Below are positions 27,032-33,972 of a DNA stretch of 64,000 nt, one piece after another. Source of the DNA: Bacteroidales bacterium (GTDB lineage Bacteria; Bacteroidota; Bacteroidia; Bacteroidales; Bacteroidaceae); the NCBI GenBank assembly GCA_012517855.1, contig JAAYUD010000088.1:1-64000 (forward strand). The letters run 5' to 3'. The notes beneath the pieces are model-generated. The model was not told the origin of the DNA, made no database searches, and saw nothing but the letters and a program-made list of their open reading frames with translations. The position numbers and the translations under genes were made by a program. Every line of letters starts with the position of its first letter. Within the stretch, counting starts at the first letter, position 1.

Positions 27032-27119
27032 TAGCGTCTCACAGTTGTGATACACCTGTCGCACAATTGTGAGACAATAGTCGCACACCCGTGATACACT
27101 TGTCTCACAGCTGTGAGAC
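27032..27119. promoter_or_regulatory. four 22-bp tandem units, each with a TCACA-NN-TGTGA-type dyad
   Basis: Exact 22-bp periodicity: units at 27032, 27054, 27076 and 27098. Each has a 16-bp imperfect palindrome of the form TCKCACANNYGTGAKA at 27037, 27059, 27081 and 27103; the last (TCTCACAGCTGTGAGA) is perfect. Units 1 and 3 end GTGATAC, units 2 and 4 end GTGAGAC, so a 44-bp higher-order period is visible. It lies 45-132 bases upstream of the -7 box of the radical SAM gene. Spacing by about two helical turns would place bound dimers on one face of the DNA. No protein is known to bind it; operator function is inferred. Confidence 0.75.
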
Positions 27120-27163
27120 AATAAATTTGTATTATACAAATGAATAATATAAACAAATTATAT

Positions 27164-27171
27164 TATCTTTG
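27164..27171 (+). promoter_or_regulatory. -7 element before the radical SAM gene
   Basis: TATCTTTG, 31 bases before the ATG, without a good -33 box (AATG at the expected place). This fits a promoter that depends on an activator, such as one bound at the upstream array. Confidence 0.55.
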
Positions 27172-27202
27172 TATTATTGTTACTTCGTTAGACTAAGAGA
27201 TA

Positions 27203-27811
27203 ATGAAAACTGCTACACTCATAGGTATCAATCGCCACCGCCTCACCATCGATGGTGAAGGTGTTACAACACTAGTGGCCTTTCATGGATGCCCACTTCG
27301 TTGTAAATACTGTTTGAATTCACAATGCCTACACACCGACGGAAAATGGAAAAGATTCAGTTGCCAAGAACTTTATAACGAGGTCAAACAAGATGAGCTA
27401 TATTTTCTTGCCACCATGGGCGGTGTTACTTTTGGCGGAGGCGAACCATGTCTACAAAGTACGTTTATACGTGAGTTCAGAGAGCTTTGCGGTTCGCAAT
27501 GGCAAATTGCAATCGAAACGTCATTAAACGTTCCGCTCAAACATCTAGAAGAATTGTTGCCGGTAGTCAATCAATATTACGTGGACATTAAGGATATGGA
27601 TAAAGAGCGCTATTATAAATATACGGGCCAAAAGAACGATAATGTCATCGCCAATCTCAACTGGCTCATTGAACAAGGGAAACGAGATAACATCACAGTA
27701 CGTGTGCCTGTCATTCCGTTGTACAACACGATACAAGACACGGAAGAAAGTATCAAGCAATTAAAAATGATGGGACTTTTTCGTTTTGATCAGTTTACAT
27801 ATCTTACTTAA
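27203..27811 (+). CDS. radical SAM enzyme, glycyl-radical-enzyme-activase-like (PflA/NrdG type)
   Basis: 202 residues. The [4Fe-4S]/SAM motif is CPLRCKYC (Cys30, Cys34, Cys37), preceded by TIDGEGVTTLVAFHGC as in PFL-activating enzymes. GGVTFGGGEPCLQ (residues 73-85) is the SAM-binding GGE motif. Later parts (YYVDIKDMDKERYYKYTG, VRVPVIPLYN) also match activases. It lacks the extra ferredoxin domain of larger activases. No glycyl-radical enzyme gene is adjacent; instead a Cys-rich TonB-domain gene begins 14 bp after the stop. The substrate is therefore unknown and could be that protein or an unlinked glycyl-radical enzyme. Confidence 0.85.
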   Translation: MKTATLIGINRHRLTIDGEGVTTLVAFHGCPLRCKYCLNSQCLHTDGKWKRFSCQELYNEVKQDELYFLATMGGVTFGGGEPCLQSTFIREFRELCGSQWQIAIETSLNVPLKHLEELLPVVNQYYVDIKDMDKERYYKYTGQKNDNVIANLNWLIEQGKRDNITVRVPVIPLYNTIQDTEESIKQLKMMGLFRFDQFTYLT

Positions 27812-27824
27812 ATACTACGAAGCT

Positions 27825-28547
27825 ATGAAAAGAGGAAAACAAACATGCCGAATACTAAAGGAGATTCGCAAGCAGATTGCAGACGCGAATGATATTGAGT
27901 TTATCACCTCCGAGTGTCAATTCAAAGGCGATTGTCTGGGCACTTGCCCCAAGTGCGAATCGGAAGTGCACTACTTGGAACAACAACTCAAGCACCGCCA
28001 AATGCTAGGTAAGGCAATCACTCTATTTGGGTTGTCGGCCGGAGCTATCGCTCTTAATGCCGCCGAGCATGTTACTGTTGAACCAAATATCAACACGGGC
28101 ATGCGCACAGAACAAATGAATAATATGAGAGCGAATTCTGTTGAAGAGACGGTGCTGATAGGAAATACAATTACACCAAAACCTAAACTGAATAAAAAGA
28201 AAAAATCTAAAGAAGCGACAGATAGTGAGGACACAACTCTTATGGGTATGGTAGAGCAACAGCCTTCTTTTCCAGGAGGTCAGGCTGTAATGATGGAATG
28301 GATTGCCAATCACTTAAGATACCCCAAACAATATGTAGAGGGAGGCGTTACAGGAAAAGTGATCGTTCAATTCACCGTAGATATAAAGGGGCGTACACGA
28401 GATGCAGTCATCGCACGAAGTTTGGATTCTCTATGCGATAGAGAAGCCATAAGACTAGTGCTTAGTATGCCCCGATGGAATCCGGGCACACTAAATGGCA
28501 AAAAACTTCCTGTTAAATACACCTTACCTATTTCTTTTAAATACTAG
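27825..28547 (+). CDS. TonB C-terminal-domain protein with N-terminal four-cysteine motif
   Basis: 240 residues using the ATG at 27825 (MKRGKQTCRILKEIRKQ); the frame is open 13 residues further, inside the radical SAM gene. Residues 31-44 hold C-x5-C-x3-C-x2-C (CQFKGDCLGTCPKC), like a metal or Fe-S site, with an extra Cys8. A short hydrophobic stretch (AITLFGLSAGAIAL, about 60-73) may be the membrane anchor. A low-complexity region (to about 140) leads to a TonB-type C-terminal domain: FPGGQAVMMEWIANHLRYP ... GKVIVQFTVDIKGR ... PRWNPGTLNGKKLPVKYTLPI. TonB domains carry force to outer-membrane receptors, but most such proteins lack a Cys4 head on the presumed cytoplasmic side. Likely co-transcribed with the radical SAM gene. 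Confidence 0.85.
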   Translation: MKRGKQTCRILKEIRKQIADANDIEFITSECQFKGDCLGTCPKCESEVHYLEQQLKHRQMLGKAITLFGLSAGAIALNAAEHVTVEPNINTGMRTEQMNNMRANSVEETVLIGNTITPKPKLNKKKKSKEATDSEDTTLMGMVEQQPSFPGGQAVMMEWIANHLRYPKQYVEGGVTGKVIVQFTVDIKGRTRDAVIARSLDSLCDREAIRLVLSMPRWNPGTLNGKKLPVKYTLPISFKY

Positions 28548-28559
28548 ATAAAATAAATC

Positions 28560-29066
28560 ATGAAAAGAATTAAAAGCCCTTGGATGGGGAAAAAAGAATA
28601 TTATTGTTTCGGTTGTTGTCCTGATAATAAGGATGGAGTAAGAATGCAATTTTATGCCGACGGTGACGAAGTGGTATCAGTATGGAAACCGCAGAGACAA
28701 TTTCAAGGATGGGTAGATACACTTCACGGAGGTATTCAGGCTGTAATGCTCGACGAGATATGTGCTTGGGCCGTCATGCTAAAGATGAATACTACGGGAG
28801 TTACAGCCAAAATGGAGACTCGCTACAAACATAGCATCATGACTACAGATAGATATGTAGTGCTTCGTGCCAAAGTAACAGACGTACGTCGTAATATTGC
28901 AACAATCGAAGCGAGTATCTCTGATAGCATGGGTACCGTTTGTGCACAAGCGACTTGCACCTATTTTACCTTTTCGAAAGAAAAATCAACCGAACTGGAA
29001 ATGCACGATTTAGAGATTGATGATGAAGATATTACTCTAGAGCAACTCATCGCCTCTATCGCATAA
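28560..29066 (+). CDS. PaaI-like hotdog-fold thioesterase
   Basis: 168 residues. The hotdog core has CFGCCPDNKDGVRMQFY (the common N-terminal C-x-x-C variant of this subfamily), GWVDTLHGGIQAVMLDEICAWA (the HGG motif with the acidic residue on the central helix) and TAKMETRYKHSI. Members hydrolyse acyl-CoA or aryl-CoA thioesters; the substrate is unknown here. The C-terminal ~30 residues are acidic. The 3' end overlaps that of the convergent SDR gene by 11 bp. Confidence 0.85.
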   Translation: MKRIKSPWMGKKEYYCFGCCPDNKDGVRMQFYADGDEVVSVWKPQRQFQGWVDTLHGGIQAVMLDEICAWAVMLKMNTTGVTAKMETRYKHSIMTTDRYVVLRAKVTDVRRNIATIEASISDSMGTVCAQATCTYFTFSKEKSTELEMHDLEIDDEDITLEQLIASIA

Positions 29067-29877
29067 AATAAAATCTTAGAATACGATCCAACAGACGATC
29101 GCTCAATATCTTGCGGAAGAAGATAGACGGTTTCGCCATAAACCCTACGGCATATCGGGTATGTGGACGATGTGCTGTCACAGCCTTGCAGATAGTATGA
29201 GCGACGACAGATGGGTCTGAGTATTTCTTCCCGCTATAAGCATGATGAAATACTCGTGCCATTTTCATCGCATCTTCTCCATATACGCCCGCGCCCGAAG
29301 TTTTAGCCAAATTATCCGAAGCTATAATACCCCAATCAGTATTGATGCCTCCCGGTTCAATAATAACGACACGAATGCCAAAAGGTTCCAATTCAAGACG
29401 CAATGCATCCGAGAATCCTTCAACAGCAAACTTCGTAGCATGATACCATGCGCCGAACGGAGTATGAACTTTACCGGCCATCGAGGAGATATTGACAATA
29501 CAACCGGACTTTTGGCGGCGCATTGACGGCAACACAAGTTGTACCATCCGAGCAAGTCCGAAAAGGTTTACGTCCAACTGTCGGCGAGCTTCTGAAAGAG
29601 GGACATCTTCTACCGCACCATACGACCCATAGCCGGCATTATTAATCAGTATGTCGATCTTACCTTCTGTTTGAACAATGCTATCTACACACTGCTTCAT
29701 CGAAACTTCATCGGTAACATCAAGCGGCAGGACATGAATTCCTTTATCGGATAGCGACTTCATGCGTTCCACTCTACGAGCGGCACCGTAAACGACAAAA
29801 CCTTTATCGCACAATTCGATTGCCGTTTCCATTCCGATGCCGCTACTGGCGCCTGTTATCAATACGACTTTAGACAT
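29056..29877 (-). CDS. short-chain dehydrogenase/reductase (SDR)
   Basis: 273 residues, classical SDR: cofactor motif TGASSGIGME (8-17), INNAGYGSYG (NNAG), catalytic Ser in NISSMAGK and the Y-x-x-x-K pair in WYHATKFAVEGFSDALRLEL. Preference for NAD or NADP and the substrate are not evident. Starts 10 bp after the stop of the PLP-dependent enzyme gene (29888), so the two form a small minus-strand operon; converges on and overlaps the thioesterase gene. Confidence 0.92.
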   Translation of the reverse strand: MSKVVLITGASSGIGMETAIELCDKGFVVYGAARRVERMKSLSDKGIHVLPLDVTDEVSMKQCVDSIVQTEGKIDILINNAGYGSYGAVEDVPLSEARRQLDVNLFGLARMVQLVLPSMRRQKSGCIVNISSMAGKVHTPFGAWYHATKFAVEGFSDALRLELEPFGIRVVIIEPGGINTDWGIIASDNLAKTSGAGVYGEDAMKMARVFHHAYSGKKYSDPSVVAHTICKAVTAHRPHTRYAVGFMAKPSIFFRKILSDRLLDRILRFYFMR

Positions 29878-29887
29878 CTTTTCCTCT

Positions 29888-31057
29888 TTATCCGTTCACT
29901 GCCTTTTCCAATTGTTGCAAAGCTTTTATCAACGTTTCGCGCGGACACCCTACATTCATTCTCATAAATCCTTCTCCTTGTTTTCCGAATGTCGTACCCG
30001 AGTTGAGTGCCAAATGAGCGCGGTCTTCAAAAAGGTCGCAGAGTTGTTTTTGCGAAAGTTTCAAGTCACGGCAATCCAGAAACACCAGATAAGAAGCTTG
30101 AGGAATAATGGCTTTGATAGCAGGTATATGCTCTTTCAAGTAACGATCCAGATATTCTATATTGTCCTTTACATAAGCCAACATTTGGTCCAACCATTCT
30201 GTGCCGTGACTATAAGCGGCGGCCGCACCGATACATGCCAGAAAGTGTCCCTCATCCAACTCACTGGCCTGCAAGAATCCAAAGAATTTCGCACGAAGTT
30301 TGTCATCCTCTACAATACAATAGGATGAACTAAGCCCCGGCATATTAAATGCTTTGCTAGGCGACATAAAAGTGATGGAATGATGCTTGGCTTCTTCGGA
30401 AACAGTAGAGAATGTATGATGACGATAAGGAGGCAACGTAAGATCGGCATGAATTTCATCAGAGATAACAATCGTACCGCTCTCTGCACAAATGGACGCA
30501 ATGGTTTGTAGCTCTTCTTTGGTCCATACCCTACCGCCGGGATTGTGAGGATTGCTCAATATAAAGAGCTTACATCCTTGTACATCTTGACGGAAACGGT
30601 CGAAGTCAATATGGTACTGTCCGTCTTCGAGTACTAGCGGACTCCACACCACTTCACGATTGTTATGCTCGGTCATTAAAAAGAAAGGATGATAAACGGG
30701 TGGCGTTACCATTACTTTATCACCGGGATCAGTGAAGCAAAGAATAGCAAAAGTAATGCCGTGAACAATGCCCGGAGAATAGTCTATCATATCTCGTGTT
30801 ATCGTCAAGTCGAAGCGTACATTCACCCAGTTGATAATGGCGTCATACCATTCATCGCATGCAAAAGTATATCCTATCACCTCGTGATTGAGTCGTTTCT
30901 TTAAAGCTTCTACAACAAAAGGAGCAGTTTTGAAATCCATGTCTGCTACCCACATCGGTAACAAATCATTGCGCCCTTTCCAATATTTCTGTACTCCATC
31001 CCACTTCACGCTCGAAGTACCTCGGCGGTCTATTATTTCATCGAAATTGTATTTCAT
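29888..31057 (-). CDS. MalY/PatB-family PLP-dependent enzyme (cystathionine beta-lyase-like aminotransferase fold)
   Basis: 389 residues, fold type I. Conserved: RRGTSSVKWDG (typical MalY/PatB start), LPMWVADMDFKTAPFV, SNPHNPGGRVWTKEEL, DEIHADLTLP and the PLP-binding Lys in SPSKAFNMPGL; C-terminal FMRMNVGCPRETL. Family members cleave the C-S bond of cystathionine or cysteine, or act as aminotransferases. Begins the minus-strand pair with the SDR gene. A TAACTTTG -7 box lies 25-32 bases upstream on the minus strand. Confidence 0.9.
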   Translation of the reverse strand: MKYNFDEIIDRRGTSSVKWDGVQKYWKGRNDLLPMWVADMDFKTAPFVVEALKKRLNHEVIGYTFACDEWYDAIINWVNVRFDLTITRDMIDYSPGIVHGITFAILCFTDPGDKVMVTPPVYHPFFLMTEHNNREVVWSPLVLEDGQYHIDFDRFRQDVQGCKLFILSNPHNPGGRVWTKEELQTIASICAESGTIVISDEIHADLTLPPYRHHTFSTVSEEAKHHSITFMSPSKAFNMPGLSSSYCIVEDDKLRAKFFGFLQASELDEGHFLACIGAAAAYSHGTEWLDQMLAYVKDNIEYLDRYLKEHIPAIKAIIPQASYLVFLDCRDLKLSQKQLCDLFEDRAHLALNSGTTFGKQGEGFMRMNVGCPRETLIKALQQLEKAVNG

Positions 31058-31081
31058 CTATTTTTATATTTTATTGCCACA

Positions 31082-31089
31082 CAAAGTTA
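31082..31089 (-). promoter_or_regulatory. -7 element for the MalY/PatB gene
   Basis: On the minus strand, TAACTTTG (31089-31082), about 25 bases before the start codon. No clear -33 box. It lies within the promoter of the divergent HAD gene, so the two transcription units share this 65-bp region. Confidence 0.5.
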
Positions 31090-31118
31090 GTATTATTAAT
31101 CTGATTTTTCTACTTTTG
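31087..31118 (+). promoter_or_regulatory. promoter placed directly at the HAD start codon (possible leaderless mRNA)
   Basis: TTAG (31087-31090), a 20-bp spacer and TACTTTTG (31111-31118). The ATG is at 31123, only 4 bases after the -7 box, so transcription would begin at or within the start codon. Confidence 0.55.
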
Positions 31119-31122
31119 TAGC

Positions 31123-31911
31123 ATGATTAAAGCATTATTTTTCGACATCGACGGCACGTTAGTCAGTTTTAAGACCCACCACGTTCCGCCATCAACTATT
31201 GATGCTCTCCAAACTGCAAAAGCGAAGGGCATTAAAATTTTTATTTCTACAGGCCGACCTAAAGCCATCATCAACAACCTTGGAGAACTGGAAGAACTAA
31301 ATATCATAGACGGATATGTTTCGATGAACGGTGCCTACTGCTTCGTGGGCGATACAGTTATCGACCGGCATTACATACCTCACGAATCGGCTCTGAAAAT
31401 AGGACACTTTGTCGATAAGCAGAAAGCGGCTTGTGTGTTTGTCAGTGCGCATGATGTTTGCGTTTATCGAGAGAATGCGTTGATGCGAAAAATATTCTAC
31501 GACTATCTACATGTCGATGAGATGCGAAAAGTAGATAACATTGAAGAAGCCTGCGCAGTAGATATTTATCAGGCAACTCCTTTTATTACTCCCGAACAGG
31601 AAGCAGAAATCATCGCTCAGATAGAAGGTTGCACGGGCGACCGCTGGCATCCTACTTTTACCGACATTACAGCAGCAGGTTGCGACAAACGACACGGAGT
31701 TGAAACAGTAGCAAAACACTTTGGGCTGACCATGCAGGAAGTGATATGTTTTGGTGATGGCGGTAACGACATCAGCATGCTACAATCGGAGGCCATAGGT
31801 GTAGCGATGGGCAATGCGGAAGATGCAGTCAAAGCCGTAGCAGACTATGTGACCACAGCAGTGGATGATAACGGAGTGCGCGACGCCATGCGTCACTTCG
31901 GACTAATCTGA
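31123..31911 (+). CDS. Cof-type HAD-IIB phosphatase
   Basis: 262 residues. HAD motif I FFDIDGTL (Asp8, Asp10), motif II ISTGRP, a C2B cap between about 85 and 185, motif III Lys in CDKRHGVETVAKHFG and motif IV CFGDGGNDISML. YidA/Cof-like enzymes dephosphorylate sugar phosphates and cofactors such as PLP or FMN; the substrate is not inferable. Start codon lies within 5 bases of the promoter -7 element. The helicase gene follows 29 bp later on the same strand. Confidence 0.92.
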   Translation: MIKALFFDIDGTLVSFKTHHVPPSTIDALQTAKAKGIKIFISTGRPKAIINNLGELEELNIIDGYVSMNGAYCFVGDTVIDRHYIPHESALKIGHFVDKQKAACVFVSAHDVCVYRENALMRKIFYDYLHVDEMRKVDNIEEACAVDIYQATPFITPEQEAEIIAQIEGCTGDRWHPTFTDITAAGCDKRHGVETVAKHFGLTMQEVICFGDGGNDISMLQSEAIGVAMGNAEDAVKAVADYVTTAVDDNGVRDAMRHFGLI

Positions 31912-31940
31912 TATAAGTACCTTAACTGCAATAAAAACAA

Positions 31941-33956
31941 ATGGAGTTAATAGATACCGACAATCAAAACTTTCAGGAAGCGCTCAAGCTCATACAGCAC
32001 ACGCACCATTCTGTCTTTCTTACGGGTAAGGCAGGAACCGGAAAATCGACTTTCTTGCGGTACATTTGCCAAAATACAAAGAAAAAACATATCGTATTGG
32101 CACCAACAGGCATCGCTGCCATAAATGCCGGTGGCAGTACGCTACATAGTTTCTTCAAATTACCCTTTTACCCTTTGCTTCCCGACGATCCGAATCTTTC
32201 AAGCCGAGACAATCGGATATACGAGTTCTTCAAGTACGACAAAGTAAAGCGAAAAGTCATAGAGCAGGTAGAACTGATTATTATTGACGAGATATCTATG
32301 GTAAGAGCCGATATAATCGATGCTATTGACAAAATACTTAGAATATTCTCTCACAACACTCACTCTCCTTTTGGAGGTAAACAAATGCTATTGGTCGGTG
32401 ACGTATTCCAACTCGAGCCCGTAGTCACCACCGAAAACCGTGAGCTTATAAACCGTTACTATCCCACTCCCTATTTCTTTTCGGCACGGGTTTTCAATGA
32501 GATGAACCTCGTATCTATCGAATTGCAAAAAGTATACAGGCAGACAGATAAGGCTTTTGTCTGTCTACTCGACCATATCAGGAACAACACAGTAGACAAC
32601 GGCGACCTTCAGCTCATCAACGAAAGATACAGTGCACCCGTCAAAAGCAACGAGAAAGACATGTACATCACACTTGCTACCCGACGTGAGACAGTCGACA
32701 ATATCAACGACAAACGTTTGACGGAACTCGACGGTGATCTGCTTACTTTCGAAGGCATCATCAATGGAGACTTTCCGGAAAATAGTCTGCCCACCGCAAA
32801 AGAGCTGAACATTAAAGTGGGCGCTCAGATTATTTTCATCAAGAATGATATGGAACGGCAATGGGTAAACGGCACAATCGGTATTATCGAAGGATGGGAC
32901 GAAGAGAATGAAATACTATATGTCATTACCGACGATGGAAGGCACTGTGACGTAAAGCGAGAATTGTGGCGAAACATCAAATACACTTACGACGACAAAG
33001 AAAAAGTCATCAAAGAAAAAGAACTCGGCAATTATACCCAATTTCCTATCAAACTAGCTTGGGCTATCACCATACACAAGAGTCAGGGGCTCACATTCAG
33101 CCGGGTTGTCATTGATTTGACGGGCGGGGCATTTGCCGGAGGCCAGACCTACGTAGCCCTCTCACGTTGTACTTCGCTTGATGGCATCAGCCTGAACCGC
33201 ACCGTTAATCGCTCCGATATTTTCGTACGCCCAGAGATTTCAAACTTCGCGCAGCATTTCAACGACCAGCAAGCTATAGATCGTGCTATGAAAAGCGCAC
33301 AAGCCGATCTACAATACATTGCAGCATCGAAAGCTTTTGAGAAAGGGGACATGGAAGAATGTGTCAATCAGTTCATCAAAGCGATGCATTCTCGCTACGA
33401 TATCGAAAAGCCGGTAGTTACTCGCCTCATACGACGGAAGTTGAATATGGTTAACATATTACGGAATAAAATAGAAAAGATGCAGCATGAACTCGACGAA
33501 AACCGCAATATGATGATGATGTTGTCTGATGAATACTTGGCTTTGGGCGATGCATGTATCAACGAGGCACATGAAGAAAGTGCCGCCATAGCAAACTATA
33601 ACAAAGCAATACACCTCAACCCAAAATCGGTGAAAGCCTATATACAAAGAGGTAAAATACTGGAATCTTCAGATACTCATGGAGCGCTCGAGAGTTATAG
33701 TAAAGCGATAGCGTTAAGTCCACGATACTTCAATGCCTTTTATCTAAGGGGATGTTTCAGACTCAAATTGCACGATTCGGCAGGCGCTATTGCAGACTTT
33801 GACAAAGCAACAACAATCGATCAATATCATCCCGACGCTCACGAAAAGTTTGGCGATGCGCTAATGATGGCAGGCAAAGAAGATGCAGCCAATATTCAGT
33901 GGGCACTTGCCGAACGAATGGCAAAACGCCAACTCAAAAAGAAGAAAAAGAAATAA
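31941..33956 (+). CDS. PIF1/RecD-like helicase with C-terminal TPR repeats
   Basis: 671 residues. Superfamily 1B helicase: Walker A LTGKAGTGKSTFLR (near 27-40), motif Ia LAPTGIAAINAGG, Walker B IIIDEISMVRAD (near 112), motif III GGKQMLLVGDVFQLEPV, a central domain, then KLAWAITIHKSQGLTFSRV and YVALSRCTSL (motifs V and VI). From about 535 the chain carries three tetratricopeptide-type units (AIANYNKAIHLNPKSVKAY, ALESYSKAIALSPRYFNAF, AIADFDKATTIDQYHPDAH), ending in poly-Lys. PIF1-type helicases unwind DNA 5' to 3' and resolve G-quadruplexes. The TPR tail suggests a protein partner. Co-directional with the HAD gene and followed by the FAD lipoprotein gene 16 bp later. Confidence 0.9.
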   Translation: MELIDTDNQNFQEALKLIQHTHHSVFLTGKAGTGKSTFLRYICQNTKKKHIVLAPTGIAAINAGGSTLHSFFKLPFYPLLPDDPNLSSRDNRIYEFFKYDKVKRKVIEQVELIIIDEISMVRADIIDAIDKILRIFSHNTHSPFGGKQMLLVGDVFQLEPVVTTENRELINRYYPTPYFFSARVFNEMNLVSIELQKVYRQTDKAFVCLLDHIRNNTVDNGDLQLINERYSAPVKSNEKDMYITLATRRETVDNINDKRLTELDGDLLTFEGIINGDFPENSLPTAKELNIKVGAQIIFIKNDMERQWVNGTIGIIEGWDEENEILYVITDDGRHCDVKRELWRNIKYTYDDKEKVIKEKELGNYTQFPIKLAWAITIHKSQGLTFSRVVIDLTGGAFAGGQTYVALSRCTSLDGISLNRTVNRSDIFVRPEISNFAQHFNDQQAIDRAMKSAQADLQYIAASKAFEKGDMEECVNQFIKAMHSRYDIEKPVVTRLIRRKLNMVNILRNKIEKMQHELDENRNMMMMLSDEYLALGDACINEAHEESAAIANYNKAIHLNPKSVKAYIQRGKILESSDTHGALESYSKAIALSPRYFNAFYLRGCFRLKLHDSAGAIADFDKATTIDQYHPDAHEKFGDALMMAGKEDAANIQWALAERMAKRQLKKKKKK

Positions 33957-33972
33957 AACAAACATACCAGCC

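Noticed and set aside
27032-27119. Possible CRISPR array
   Set aside because: Unit length is only 22 bp with no spacer of different sequence between repeats, and there are no cas genes; the dyads fit an operator array better.
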